Shown here: in pieces, positions 1 through 15,284 of the stretch
Layout of the letters: every line of letters starts with the position of its first letter
Numbering within the stretch: position 1 is the first letter of the stretch
Assembly: GCA_037957365.1 (NCBI GenBank)
Contig: JARHVA010001425.1
Location: forward strand, 1,866,001 to 1,930,000
Length of the DNA stretch: 64,000 nt
Reading direction: 5' to 3'
Source: Torreya grandis
Taxonomy: Eukaryota > Streptophyta > Pinopsida > Cupressales > Taxaceae
Position numbers and translations under genes: made by a program
Notes under the pieces: generated by a model
What the model saw: the letters and a program-made list of their open reading frames with translations, nothing else
Told to the model about the DNA's origin: nothing
The model's database searches: none

Positions 1-1421
<1,421 letters not shown>

Positions 1422-1437
1422 AATGTCCCCATTTTAT
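1422..1437 (-). other. Polypurine tract of element 0
   Basis: The minus strand reads AAAATGGGGACA directly before the LTR. The same feature, with a longer G run, lies at 53167-53180 beside the LTR of element 6. This sets the orientation of both elements. Confidence 0.6.
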
Positions 1438-2392
1438 TCTAGTATTTAAATAAGAAATAATGCTAGATTAAAAGGATAAATGTATGTACCTTAGTGGGTG
1501 AACACACTTTATCTTTGGGAGAAGGATCTAAGTGTGCAGATTGTTCCATGAAAACCTATAAATGGTTGAACCATGTTGTCATTTGACACTTTGGAGATGT
1601 ACTTCATTTTGAATCATTATATATTGGGGGTGATCATGATAAAATGGAAAAATTTCATGGAGTGATTTTATACTAATACAATGGCCATAGTTTGGGATAA
1701 ATAAATGCCCCAACCCTCATGAAGAGGGAGTAGTGCAACTATTGAGTGATACATCAACTCAATTACATTACTCACTTAAATTATATTAAACATAAATATG
1801 GAAATGTTATACTATATTATGTTCAATTAGGGTTAGTTAACTATTACATATAGACTTATAAATTCAATATGTTACCTTTGGTTCCATCAATGTCACATCA
1901 ATTCCATAATAAAAAAATACAAAGCTATAGTAGTGTATGCATGAACAATGTTCATGCCCATCTAATCAATGCCAACATGTGATATAGAATAATATAATAG
2001 ATCATTTAATATGATAAATATGGTAACCTATAAATCTTGAAGCATGTATTCTATAAAATGTCTGCATATGCATTTCAAATGTCCCCAAAATCTCAAATAT
2101 GTAAATATCTTTCCCAAAATTTGAACTCTATGAATCATGTAATATGTCTAAAAATATTAATTATCTATATATGGAGACTTAAATATCTATGAAAACCCCA
2201 ATAATATCACCCTTTTGAGGAAAATACTTTAACCTGAGGATTACTCATCTCAAAAGAAAAGAGCTAACAACATCATGTTATATAGAAAGATGTAATTATT
2301 TACAAACATGTGATAACATATGGAAAATATGTCATACTATCATAATATATCATCAAATAATATATGAAACATATATTATAGGGCATAAAAGT

Positions 2393-2394
<2 letters not shown>

Positions 2395-2449
<55 letters not shown>
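2395..2449. repeat. (AT)n microsatellite
   Basis: About 27 AT units. The array in element 5 at 44021-44260 occupies the matching place in the family tail. Confidence 0.95.
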
Positions 2450-2452
<3 letters not shown>

Positions 2453-2639
2453 GGCATGCAATAGTGAGCATCATAGATATAAGTAATGAATGGTAACCTA
2501 CATGGTAAAATGTGCATGATATATATTGTGGAACCACACACAAGAAATAAGGTGATTGATATGGATAATTACACCAAAAAATTAACAAAAAATCCTAGGT
2601 TTATCCAATCATAGACACATAATATCATGGATTTGACAT

Positions 2640-2960
2640 ACAAAATAACATTCAATGTCACATACAGAAAGAGCCACACATAATGAACAATTAAATGTCA
2701 TACAAGGAAATATCCACACATAATGGGGAATAAAATTAAATAACAAGGAAAGGTCCATGCAAATAAAAATTCATACAAGAAGGAAAGAGCCTAAATAAGG
2801 AGTCATAAAATGAAAAAAGTCACATAAGAAGGCAAGGGCCCAAATAAAGAGGCACACAATGATACAATCAATTAAGAAAAATCAATAAGAGAATACAATT
2901 ACCAAAGAAAGAGACATACACTAATAAAATCAATAAAAAATTTCATAGACTAAGGTAAGA
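2640..2960. repeat. Degenerate minisatellite in the element 0 tail
   Basis: Loose repeats of roughly 40-45 bases, each carrying variants of CACATAA and AAGGAAAG..CC words such as TCATACAAGGAAATATCC and TCATACAAGAAGGAAAG. Comparable arrays lie at the matching place in element 6 (54640-54800) and, on the opposite strand, in element 5 (43600-43870). Confidence 0.5.
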
Positions 2961-3925
2961 ACCACATAAACCATAATGAAATATTAGAGTACATAAAATT
3001 AAATAACAACAATGAAGCATACAACAAGTCAAACTAGTCTATATCATCAATGTATATCAATGCCATAAAATATTAAAATAACATATCTATAAAATGTTGT
3101 AATATATAAGATATAAAAAAAAATAAGGAATGTGTAAGTAATCAATGTATCTCAACATGATAAATGGAAAATGTCATATAAAGATATAACCGGTAACAAT
3201 GTAACCTATAAAATGGGATGCCCCTAGTGTTAGCATGGCCCCTAAATATATGAATGCTTTGCATCTATGAATCCATATATCATGTATAAACTATATTTAC
3301 TACATTTCACTCATACATACTATGAAATTCATGTGTTAATGGAAAATGATATATAATATACCAAGTAAGGGATAAATAATGTAAATGAATAATGAACACT
3401 AACAAACATGTCATGCTTAGGTCTTGGTTTTGTTTTTTAGAAATTTTTATTTTTTTGTATTTTTTAAACATTTTTATTATATGAAAAAAATGCTAACTAA
3501 CTATCCCATCAAAGGGAAATTCATATTTAGGTTGTGTATCATATATGGGAATGGCCACCTAAAGTGACTTACTAATATCATACGTAGTAGTATTTGAACT
3601 CGAGAAATAATATCATGTTGTAATGCATCCATGATCATCATCATACCTCATAGGATATTGTGTATGATGAGTAAATCTAAGGATTATAATAACCTATGGA
3701 ATCTAATATATAGTATTAGTACATTCTTTTGTTCATTATATAACATAATTAACTATCTGTAATACTAGATTAGGATGTAGAGCAAATGATGGCCATTGTG
3801 AGTCATTAATAACCCTCTAATGTATTGGGTGTTCAAGTAATAGTTATCTTGTAAATTCAACTACCTTCCTCTAAATTATGTCTGTATAATAATGAAACTA
3901 AATAGGCTGAATAGTTGACTAAGGT

Positions 3926-4655
3926 GGTGGTGGGGTTGGGGGATGAAATTCCTCTAGCTAAATAAGACACTCATATGGAATACCTAGAATTGTAACCACA
4001 TTATTACAATGTATATAATTCACACATATATGTACTAAAGATGGTAACACATAAATATTATATATAAAATGGCATCCTAACAACATGTTAGATTACATGT
4101 ACTCAGTAAAAATAGGAATGAAGTAACAACTACTTTAGATCCCATTTAAGTAGTAACATAATACTCCCAAGAGTGTTTTATCTTTTTCAATAGATTCCTT
4201 TAAATATTTTGGTTGTATCAATAAAATACAAATGTGAATATATAATAATATTAAGGAGTGTCATGATACAAATATTTTCACTTGAATAATTATCTACCAT
4301 GACACTATGTATAAGATGTGAATAAATGTATACACATAAAAATAAGGAATTATAATTATAATCATCTCCCACAATTTTAGTGTCATCAAATGTACTCATA
4401 GGTTGTTGTGTTGATATATGTATATGTGTACCAATAATACCATATAATATATTATAAAATGTTTGTGCAGGAGGTTATACATTATAAATCATATTCACCT
4501 TAGGATTAGTCTTAGTTTACATTACTGCATGGTTGGGGAAGGGATAATAAAATATATTCAACTTTGAATTCCCATTAGGATTTGGTTATAAATCATTCAT
4601 AAGTGTATTAAGCTCAATAAAATTATCATCAATAAAATTTGATATCTTATGTCTT
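3926..4655 (-). pseudogene. Retropepsin-like relic of element 0
   Basis: On the minus strand, an open 70-residue stretch (4399 to 4187) reads SVMVDNYSSENICIMTLLN followed by FIDTTKI. Element 5 carries the same block at about 37330-37440 as VMLDNNSS, then MTLINTLGYTH and FIDTTKI. A hydrophobic-Asp-Asn-x-Ser-Ser motif followed by an N-I/F-x-x-x-T/M-L segment is the pattern of Tat/Ogre-type gypsy proteases, where the position after Asn is normally Gly. Here that Gly is Tyr, and in element 5 it is Asn, so neither is expected to work. Further downstream (about 3926-4000) is a proline-rich segment also shared with element 5 at 37690-37725. Element 1 is inserted immediately upstream of this relic. 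The assignment rests on pattern and on agreement between the two copies. Confidence 0.55.
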
Positions 4656-7033
4656 TGTTATAACCCCACTGGGTTACACAATGGATACACTATTTTTTTT
4701 AAAACATAAGGCACACTTATAAAATCATCTTTATCTATTTGTAAGATTACTGTTTGATTACTAAATGCATCCATAACATGAATTATATAAATTTATTAAC
4801 CCACCAACTAACAATATGATTCATTTAGTTACCAAAAAGGCTAAATCAGATTACAAGATGAATATCTCTCATTAAATGTATAGTGGAAAGAGTCAAGTAT
4901 AGCAAAACACTAATATAATCCATATTTCAGCCATAAATGAGACTAAAACCACTATTTTAATAATATTTAGAATTAATTACATGTCTCATATCCAATTTTA
5001 TACTGAATATCCATCAAATAGTAATGCACAACATGTTAAATTTTGGTACAAAGTCAAATATAAAATACAGTATGTACAATAGTACAAAAGAGCTTCACAA
5101 GTAGCTCAATGATCCATAACTATAGCCTAACTATGATCCCAAATGGTTAAAACAATTTATAGAGAGATAATTTCAACCAAATGATTTAACCTCAACCACA
5201 TATAAATGGTCTCCTATGCACCTCCCTACTAGGAGTGGCTCTACCCTTCATGGAACAATAGATAAAAATAGTGTGGATATCAAGAAATCAACCGAAACCC
5301 ATGTGTGTACAATCACTAATACATGCATTATTATAATAGACCATGGAATCTAATCCTCTATCTAAAATGATATCAACATACACTTTTAATTTATAAATTA
5401 TAGTGGAATGAAAATGTATTAGCTATAAAATTACTTTAGCAAAAAAAATTATTATAGAAATTAGATTTAAGAATATGAGCTAGTTCCACTCACACAAAAC
5501 TCTCTCCTACTGAATCATGATTATCAGATGATATCAGGGGATAGATATATGAGTTTAATACTAGAATCCTCTTATATTTGTAACCTTAATTCCAAGAAAT
5601 ATATTTAACAATTTCCACATAAATATTCAAGTATAATAGATATAAATTGCAACATACACTCAATTCAACAATAATATAAGATATAAGCAATCATAACTCA
5701 ATAATCTCATTATTTCCATTCACTTAATCAAAAAATTGGAAACATTTATTTATCAAGTAAATCATATTCAAACCAAACATCTATAAGAGACTATAATAAG
5801 AATCAAATCATTATAATTCCCTTTCCAAAACATCCATTGATTATAATTCATATTTATAAATATATAACTGATGATAACACACAGTCAAAATTATAACTTA
5901 TGAATCTAAAAATAACTCATAATTGAATTAAGTTGATAATATTGTTTTATACATATCTCATAATTATTCCATCATGATCTATTGTGTAATAAGATCTTAT
6001 AATGAAGTTATAAAATGGTTATTTATTTCAAACAAGATCTACCCTAATTTTTCACTTATAAATAGAGCCATTATAAATATTATAAAATATGAGAATGTGT
6101 ATACAATATACCTAAGTTTTATTTTTATTTTAGTTAAAAAACATAAAAAATAATAAAAAACACCCTCATATATATACACATAATAAAAAAATATAGAAAA
6201 AAATCTCCTATTTAAACATTTCACTCAAAATTCACATTATCACTTATAGCTATGTAAATCATCTAGATACAACAAATATAATTTTGTGTAACTTAGTGTT
6301 TATTAAAATAATTATTTGTATATTCCATTATTTTATGAAGTCTTAAAGAATCTATATTATCTATTTTATACTCCAAGATTTCATCTATGTTCAAGATAAT
6401 ATACAACTTTGTGAAAAATCCTTGTTTGCATATATAGGTACTCTATATTTCAACTCGATATTATCAATATGGTCTACTGGTAAATTTTAAAGTATATTAA
6501 TTTAGTGTTTCTATCTCATAATACATTTTATATAAGTAAATATAAACCAAGTTACATATATATACATAAATTATACCATCTATTCTTTCCATAACCTAGT
6601 ATACTATATTCTCATTTAACCTTATATATACATGTGTATATATACAAATATAGTTTTATTTATACATTTACATATATTATATACAACAATATCCAAATAT
6701 TTCATCTAAATTATGCAAATTGACCTAAAAACCTAGGTTGTGGATGAACTAAAATAATAACTACAAGCCATATCTATAAGCTCAAATTCCTTTATTAACA
6801 CCTATGGTTGTAATATATCACCAAAAGGGAGATAATGTAGGTTTTATGTCTCACTTATAGTTGATTACACATTGACACTCATAACTAATTGTAAATAGCT
6901 AGGTCCAAATATAACAATTTTTAGTGCTAAAACACTTAAAATAACTTTTTACCAAATGATTACAACCTAGTTATATATAATCATATTTCATTACCCAAAA
7001 GTCCATACATAGGTCTGTAAACATCCTCACACC

Positions 7034-7189
<156 letters not shown>

Positions 7190-7407
7190 ATTTCATATTT
7201 CAAAATAAATCCCTTAACCCTATAATAGGTTGATAGTTTTATAAAAGGGAGTATTTGATGTCATTCAAATCAATACATAAATTAAAACAAGATAAAAATA
7301 TAGGGTTGACTCTACCTAAAAGATAACATCCAAATAACAAGGCTTGATAATAAACATAGGTTAGGTCTTCATCAAATATGGATCGACCCTCAGCTTTATA
7401 GGCTTGA

Positions 7408-7428
7408 GGATGGAACCAAGTTCCATCC
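7408..7428. repeat. Perfect 9-base stem inverted repeat in LTR 1 (left copy)
   Basis: GGATGGAAC, the loop CAA, then GTTCCATCC. The same 21 bases are present at 21471-21491 in the other LTR although the surrounding sequence has diverged. It is directly followed by a second small inverted repeat (TAGGT to ACCTA). Confidence 0.85.
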
Positions 7429-8876
7429 CTAGGTGTATAGACCTAAAAAACTTAGGGATATGAGTAAGGTTTTTATTAAATTATAACATTTCACACATTC
7501 AAGTGAGTATAATCAAAATTCTATCAAACCCACATTTTTCCTATTATACAAATATATAATAATGAAAGATGACCTGACCTAGTTATCAAGAGTTTTACCA
7601 TTTTGGTGAATTAAATGCTATCCCTTCCTCCCCTTTGGTTGCTCTCTCCTTTTCCTTCTACCATCTAACATGTTTCTGTTTTATTTCTCCTCCTATCTCT
7701 TATTCTTTTCCCATAATCCATGCATGACATTCATGTCCATGAAACTCTATTTCTTCCCTCAAATTTGCCATTATTCAAATTTAATTCATAAATTCTCAAA
7801 TTCATTCATGCTTGCAATTAGCTCACACTCTTTCCTCTATACCCTTGCATGATAATTGAATAAATACGCATCATTACAAATGGCAAGGTTAAATCCTATG
7901 ATCATTACAAATAACCAAAAAAAAAAAAAAAACCTAATTCCTTTTACTTCACGGAACTAATAAATATAATATCCATTTTCCATTACCTTTCCACTTCATG
8001 TTATATGCCAATGGTTATATCAAATAAAAAATACCCAAATTTTTAAAGTTTAACTAAATCAATTAGATTTTGGGGGCTTTATCTCTTTTATTTCTCTAAT
8101 AAGTCATCAAAAAACATAATTTGACCAACAAAAACATGATCCAAAAAAATCAAACAAGATAAATAACATTCTTACCTTTATCAATTATAATGAAGTTGAG
8201 ATTTATCACAACACAACAAGACCCTATAAATATTTTAAAGAAACACAACCAATATTTTCATAGACTAACATATATTTCAATCATGACAAAATATGTATCA
8301 AGTTAGTGAAGATAATCTTGAATCACTAAAATGACAAAAAGCAAACAATATTCATTTCACTCAAGCAAATAAATGTGGTGTGGGGTTCAATAGAAATATC
8401 TCAGCCCCAATGTTGGTATCTTAACCCACCTATCTAATAATACTCTCCCTCTTTACTACATATGAGGGATGGATAGTCTCATAGCCACCTTAAAAAAATG
8501 AATGGGTACATCATTTGAAATCATAATAATCACTAGTATATAAGCATAAATAAATTATTGAATGCATATAATCTACACATGAAATCAATCATCATGATCA
8601 TAAAGCATAGTATGCCATATGCAATAACTATCCAATCATAATAATGATCATGAAACAAATAATATAAGTTTCAACCATACAACATATACATATATGACAT
8701 ATGAAATAGCTATCTAATCATAATATTGATCATGAAACAAATAATATAATTGTTAACCATACAAAATAAACACACACATATCTAACTCAGACATAAAAAT
8801 AAGAACTATAAATCATTAGTCTCATAATCCACTATTTAATGCTTAAATAGTTTTTAGAGTGGAACTGTATGTGACA

Positions 8877-11800
8877 TAATTATCCTATAAAATAGATCAT
8901 TATACTGATGACATTTATTTCATAAAATAATTTAAGAAATAAAAATAATGTTTAGCAAAAACATAAATCATGTTCAACAAAAATATTATTTGAATAAATG
9001 ATGAAACAATATCAATAATTTCTCATTGTCTTACCATGTAGCATTATCCTCATAATATTGGTCCTAATAAACCTTGCAGTATGATACTTCTGTATTACAT
9101 AAGCTAAACTTGTGAGTATTAATTATTTTGATTGGTTCTACTGTGACCACCCCTAGATCCTGAACGTGTAATGCATTGCAATATAAAACATGTATAGGAT
9201 CAACAATATATTTATTAAGATAATATACATGAAAAAAATTATGAATTTGAACTAAAGCTGGTGGTAATGCAAGTATATATACTATATTATTAATCACTTC
9301 TATAACCTCAAAGGGTCCCACATATCTTTGTGATAACTTAATCAATTTCCCAAACTTAATAGCACTATTGAGGTTTGACTCACTAATTTTTTTTTATCTC
9401 CAACTAAAAATTACCTTGAATTCTTTTTAAGTAAGCATAATGTTTCTACCTAGCATTGGATTTATCTAATACTTTTCTTATTAATTTTACTTTATCTTCC
9501 ATTTCTACAAGTATATAAGGTCCAAAGACCACTATGTCTTCCAATTTATCCTAATTTATGGGTGGTCTACACCTCCTACAATATAATGCTTCAAAAAGAG
9601 CCATTTTTAAAGCTTATTGGTATGAGTTGTTATAAAAAAACTCAACCAATGATAGGTATTTCTCCCATTTTTATTTCTTGTACATGTAATACATCTTTAA
9701 AAGATCCTCCAAGACCTAATTAATTCTCTCTATTTTCCCATCCATTTCTTGATTGTAAGCTATACTAAAATTCAACTATGTTACCAAAGCTAATTTGAAA
9801 GTTTGTCAAAACCTTGAAGTCATCCTAGGGTGCTATCTAAAATAATATTTTCTAGAAACCCATGCAATCAATAAACCTCTTTAACAAACCTTTTGACAAG
9901 AATTAGTGCATCATCTATTAAACTACATATAATGAAGTGAGCTACCTTATAAGTTTATCCACAACTACCAAGATCATGTCATGATGATTTTTGACATAGG
10001 AAAATCTTAGAAAAATTTCATGCTAATAACTTGTCACTTCCATTAAGGTATGGAATGTGGGTATAAAAACATATCAAGATGCATATGTTTAGCCTTAACC
10101 CATTGACATTCTAGCATCTATACACAAAATCTATTGCATCCCTTTCTATTCATTTCTATAAATATAATGGTTTTAAGTCTGATAAAAGCTTATTCAATCC
10201 AAGATGTCCTAAATATGGAGAAATGTATAATTCATTTAGCACAAAATTCCTTAAATTTTATCTATTAGGCACATATATTCTACCATTGTACCTCAAAATC
10301 CCATCATTATCAAATTGAAAACCTTGGTATCTATGACCTTGAGAATTCTCAACCAATGCTTTCTTAACTTATTTTTAGAATTCATCTCTAGATGAGAATT
10401 TTACTACCTAATCTTGAAAATTACTTTTTATTATGGCCAAAGCTTGAATGTACCTTCTATGAATAAGGGCATCTACAACCTTATTATCTTTACCCTTAAT
10501 GCAGTTAATGTTTAAATCATAGTCTAACAAAAATTATAACAACTACATCTAATGAACATTAAGATTAGGTTGGGTAAACATATATTTAAGATCCATATTA
10601 TTAGTTTTAAACTCAAAAAGATTTCCCAACAAATAATGCCTCCAAAGTTGTAAAGCATGAACTATAATATCTAGTTATAGGTTATAATGAGCATAATTTA
10701 CCTAATATGGATTCAAGTTCCATGATTCATAGGTCAAAACTGAACCATCCTCCATAATAAATCCTCTTAAAACATCTCATGATGCATCTTCTATAATAAA
10801 AAAATATGCATTAAGATCTAGAATCCATAATATTGGTGCTAAAGTAAGACTCTTTTTTAGGACTGAAGAGGCTTATTCACACTTATTTGACAAAAAAAAT
10901 GCTTCTCTTTATGCTGAAGAGTGGTGATTGGGTTAGATATCTTAGATAAATTTGGTATAAACTTCTTGTAGTATTGTAATAAACCCATAAAACTATGCAC
11001 CTAATTCACATTTTAAGGTGTTGGACAATCCATAATGGATATAATCTTAGTTGGATCCACTAAAACTACTTCTATAGATATAATGTGCCCTAAGTACTAT
11101 ACTCTTATTTGAAATAAAACACACTTGGAAAACTTTACAAAAAATTTATACTTCCTCAATTATTGCAAGACTAAATGTGAGTGCTCAACATGAACTTATT
11201 CCATTTTGGAATAGATGAGAATATTTTCAAAAAGACTAACAAAAATTGATAAAGGTAATTTCTAAACACACTATTCATGAGATTCATGAATGCTACAGGT
11301 GCATTCATTAATAAAAAATGAAGTATTTTGAACTCATAAAGCCCATCATGAGTCATGAAAGTTGTTTTCAAAATATCTTCCTCTTGAATTCTCAACTAAA
11401 ATTATCTAACATGAAGCTAAATATTTGAAAATATTATTTCACCACACATTTGATTTAAAAAATCATCAATATGAGGTAAAAGATAATTGTTCTTGACTTT
11501 TCCCTTGTTAAGCATTCAAAAGTCAATAAATAGATGAAGGGTTCCATCCTTATTCTTAAAAAATACTTTAGGTCTACCCCATGGTGAGACACTTAGCTAA
11601 TCAATCCTTTGGCAAATATTTCTTAAAGTTGTGCCTTTAAATTGATTAAATTAGTTGTTGTCATTCTGTAGGGAGCCTTATATTATAGTTCTAACCATGG
11701 AACGATATCAATAGTAAAATCAAACCCATTTTGAGAGGAAAACTTGGTAATTAATCTTGTAAAATATCCTAAAACTCTTATAGTGAAGGATAGTCTTCCA

Positions 11801-12120
11801 AAGTTGGTTCTTTAGCTTTACCAATTTCATCCATTTTGACTAGGAATGCTTGTCATCCCTTTCACGGAGCCTTTTTTAACTGAATGGCTAAATTTTTCCT
11901 AGGTTTCAACTCTATCTAATTTACTTGGATTTGGGTTTGGTTTCCCAAATTGTCTAAACACTCAAACTTATTAAGGAAATAATCAACCTTGGTTTTATAT
12001 TTAGCCAACCAATTGACTCCTAGGATAACATCATATGAACCTATTGGTGTTGCATAAATATAAAAAACCATACTGAATTTTAGCAATTTTATTTCATCTT
12101 GGATGATGAAAAACTAACCC
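8877..12120 (-). pseudogene. pol: Element 1 pol relic: protease end, RT, RNase H, integrase, chromodomain
   Basis: The minus strand, read from 12120 down, carries in order: a protease C-terminus (SYDVILGVNWLAKYKTK, about 12030-11970); reverse transcriptase (11620-11170) with a recognisable IRIQEEDILKTTFMTHDGL block; RNase H and integrase zinc-finger remnants (about 10950-10050); an integrase C-terminal segment (about 9720-9480) with W-E-K-Y-L-S-L-V-E-F and ALKMALFEALYCRR; and a 93-residue open stretch (9345-9064) with RYVGPFEVIEVINN and VHNFFHV-like wording. A chromodomain follows at about 9080-9000, with two in-frame stops, one replacing an expected Trp. The RT active site has decayed: around 11222-11234 the two catalytic Asp codons now read Glu and Asn in the matching frame. 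Many further stops and frameshifts make this non-functional. The chromodomain order supports a Del/Tekay-like chromovirus. Confidence 0.8.
11938..12120 (-). repeat. Copy A of a duplicated 180-base protease segment
   Basis: This segment is repeated at 16818-17000 on the other side of element 2, with roughly 20-25 percent differences by eye. Both copies keep the reading GSYDVILGVNWL. Confidence 0.8.
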
Positions 12121-12267
12121 TACCTCCTATTTATAGTCACCATAGACAACCCATAGGCTAAAATAACAAACATGTGAGTGCATATAAAAATGTAAAATAA
12201 TATGTAAAAGGGTTATACAAGCCATAAGTCAACTACACATATCCTTAAACATGCCGATGGTTAAGGA

Positions 12268-12285
12268 CATAGCATGCCCCTCTTC
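12268..12285 (-). other. Polypurine tract of element 2
   Basis: The minus strand reads AAGAAGAGGGGCA just after the chromodomain relic, the expected place before a 3' LTR. Confidence 0.5.
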
Positions 12286-12289
12286 TTAA

Positions 12290-13860
12290 AAAAAACATTG
12301 TCCTCAACATAGAATAAATCTTAAATGTTATTGCATGAAGGCTTCATCCTCCTAGGTAACATATTTAGAAGGAATATTATTCCATTTGATTAGATACTCT
12401 ATAATCATTATGGGTTGTAAATGCTTAGTGTACATTTAAATGACCATTTTGGGATCAATAATAACCCTCCCTTCCTCATCTAATTTTGGTAACTGAATTT
12501 GAGTGGTAACTATATGTACAATGAACTTTTTAAGGTAAGATACATGAAATACTATATTAATTCAAGTGGATGGAGGAAATTATAGCTTGTAGGCCACACT
12601 AAATTTTTTTACAAGATTTGATAAGGGACATAATACTTGGGAGACAACTTATTATCCTTTTTCTATTGCTTTAAGGACATCTTATTATATGACTGCAAGT
12701 GAACAAATAACCAATCGCCAATTTCAAATTTTCTCTCACTCCTATATTTATGTGCATGTTAATTGACGTGATTTTGGACCAAAGCTATATTTTAACACAA
12801 AATAACAAGGACTTCCTATTGATGTTGAAGGTGTTCCTCCACTATACACACCTTTAGGTGGGCCTTCAAGTTTGAAGTTAGTTGTGGAGGATGGTATCCA
12901 TATAATGTCATAAAATGAGATATTTTAGATTAACTATGCACTAAAGTATTATACCACCATTCAACTAGGGATATCCATTGAATCCATTTATCCTATTTAT
13001 TTGACATAAAGAAATGAAGGTACCCTTCTAGACACTTGTTGAATACCTTAATTTATCCATTAAAATAAGGATGGTAGGATGAGATATGAGCCAATTGGGT
13101 TCCCAAACATGCAAATATTTTTATCCATAAATTAATAATGAATATGGGATCTTGATCATTGATAATAATCTTGGGAGTACCATGCAATTTCTAAATCATA
13201 TTGATAAAGGTAGAAGCTACTATAATAGACACCAATGATTGAGATAAATAACAAAAATGAACATTCTTTGTGAGTCTATCCACAAAACCCATGATAAAAT
13301 TTCTACCTTCATATCATGGTAACTTAGTAATTAAATCCATAGACACCTCTTCCCATCATTGACTAGGGATGGATAAGGGTTTTAAAAGACTTAGGGTTTT
13401 AATGGTTTCACCTTTAGTTTATGGAAAAACCATACATTAATCCACATATTTATATACATCCCCATTTATTCTTTCCCAAAAAAAATCCTTCTTGACTCTA
13501 TGATATGTTTTCAAAAAGCTTGAGAGACTGCCAAGTGGAGATGCATGAAGTTTTTGAAGGATTTTCTATTTGAAAAGAGAATTCTAACACATATATAGTC
13601 TATCCTTGTATCATAATCAATTTAAATTCAATGTAAACTTTTCAATCCCATTTAAACCCTACTAAATATTCTAAATCAATGCATGGGTAACACTATCATT
13701 TTCCCATTCTAACCTTTCTTCCTCAAGTTAGTCTACCTACTAAATGGTCATAACACATAACAATAACTCAACCAGAAATTTTTTAGAAAAATATGGAGTA
13801 GTTAATATTGAAGTGGTTCATAGAGCCCTTTTTAGCTATTTAAATTCCTTGGTAGCTATA
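12290..13860 (-). pseudogene. pol: Element 2 pol 3' part: RNase H, integrase and chromodomain relic
   Basis: At about 12470-12290 the minus strand reads IIEYLIKWNNIPSKYVT, a stop where Trp is expected, then EDEAFMQ and a further stop. This is the aromatic-strand and W-E-D/E-x-x-F pattern of a retrotransposon chromodomain, which binds modified histone tails to direct integration. The stretch 12500-13860 has the base composition and broken readings of integrase and RNase H, but I can only follow short pieces and did not locate the integrase catalytic triad with confidence. Stops and frameshifts are frequent, so this is a fossil. Confidence 0.6.
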
Positions 13861-14640
13861 TCAATCCACTAGAAGGAGTCTTTATTCAATAAGGAGGTGA
13901 GTAGTGTTACAATACTACCATAGTGTTTGATAAACCTACAATAGTAACTAGTTAGCCCCAAAAATCCCCTTAGTTATTTGATTATCTTAGAAATATTCCA
14001 CTCCATGATGTCTTGGATTTTTTTAGGATCAAATTTTACTCCCTCATGTGATATAATATGATCCAAATATTCCACTTATCGGACTCCAAAAGCACATTTG
14101 GATGGTTTAGCATATAAATTATGTTATTTGAGAACTGAGAGTACTTATTTCACATGTTAGAAGTGGTCTTCCCAATTTTTATAATAAATAAATATGTCAT
14201 CATCAAAAAACACAAGTATAAACTTTCTCAAAAATGGCCTAAAAAACATATTCATCAAACTCTAAAAGGTGGATGGTGTATTGGTGAGACCAAAAGTCAT
14301 GACCAAAAATTCATAATGGCCTTCATGAGTGTGAAAAGATATTTTAGGAATGTCTTCCTCATATATATAGATTTGATGATACCTGAGGAAAATATCTAAT
14401 TTGGTAAAATAAACAACATCATTTAATTAATCTAACAAATTTAAAATGACAGGAATAGGAAACTTATCTTTGATATTGAACTTTTTGAGCTCTTTATAAT
14501 TTGAGCACATATTCCAAGTTTCATCCTTATTTTTTACCATAAATACTAGATAAGAATATTCATTTTGGCTATTGTGAATTGTTCCTACCTCTAAAAACTC
14601 TTATACCATTTTTTTCAATTTCACTCTTATGGGCATAAGG
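13861..14640 (-). pseudogene. pol: Element 2 reverse transcriptase relic
   Basis: In one minus-strand frame from about 14630 to 13900 the reading is almost continuous. It contains MVKNKDETWNMCSNYKELKK (RT motif region 2), KDKFPIPVI, YFTKLDIFLRYHQIYI (motif A, catalytic Asp kept), HYEFLVMTFGLTNTPSTF (motif B region), LVFFDDDIFIYYKNWEDH (motif C, both catalytic Asp kept) and [12 protein letters not shown] (thumb and connection start). Interrupting stops are few: one near motif B and three or four others. It is the best preserved gypsy RT in the window and clearly belongs to the Ty3/gypsy superfamily. The enzyme would copy the element's RNA into DNA in virus-like particles; it cannot be made intact here. 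Confidence 0.85.
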
Positions 14641-14994
14641 ATATTTGTATGGTCTGATGTTAGGTGTCATACTTATAGGAGTGAGTCTGATGGCATGAAC
14701 ATGGGTATACATAGGAGTAAGAACTTTTTACATGGGGATAAAAATAACTAAATGTTCATCCAATATTTGTTGTAAATCAGGATGGGTAGACTCAGTTTGT
14801 TGAACATCAATTGAAAACATGCACACCACAAATCCTTCAACACTTTTTTTCAGCATCTTGGTCATCTGATGTGAGCTAAATACTTGTGAAGATTTAAATA
14901 TTAATCCTCGTAGTTCTAATATCTTGCATTTATAATGAAAATAAATGAATAGTTATTAGAAATTCATCTCAATAGTACATAATTTGGTGAGCCA

Positions 14995-15258
14995 TTATAC
15001 TCCCAAAATAATGTTAGTCCCACCCATGGGAATAACAAACATAAGAGAATATATCAAATAGTCCCCCATTGATAATTTAATATTATGGAATTTTCTATGA
15101 TAATTAACTGTACCACCATCTATAATCATGCCTAAAAATTCTAGGGTTGGGTAGATGAAACAATTCAAATGAGTAGACAACTTACTATTGATGAAATAAT
15201 GTGTACTTCTTGAGTCAATCAACACTATGGCCTTCTTTTCCTTAAGTAAACCCACCAT
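14995..15258 (-). pseudogene. pol: Element 2 aspartic protease relic
   Basis: An open 87-residue stretch reads KAIVLIDSRSTHYFINSKLS near the start and FVIPMGGTNIILGV at the end. This matches a retrotransposon retropepsin, which cuts the Gag-Pol polyprotein. The catalytic Asp-Ser-Gly motif reads Asp-Ser-Arg, a change expected to abolish activity. It follows the gag knuckle region by an acidic spacer and precedes RT, the usual gypsy order. Confidence 0.8.
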
Positions 15259-15284
15259 CTTAAGAGTTTAAGGAGTATAAATAC

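Larger units (their letters stand above)
1438..3925 (-). other. Non-coding 3' tail of element 0
   Basis: No gene-like reading is visible on either strand. Blocks of this segment reappear in order in element 6 (53181-55586) and, on the plus strand, in element 5 (42677-44390), which shows that it is part of the retrotransposon family. In an autonomous gypsy element, reverse transcriptase, RNase H and integrase would be expected here. Confidence 0.6.

Noticed and set aside
2640..2960. CRISPR array
   Set aside because: Repeats are loose, without uniform spacers, and the sequence is a plant nuclear retrotransposon tail.
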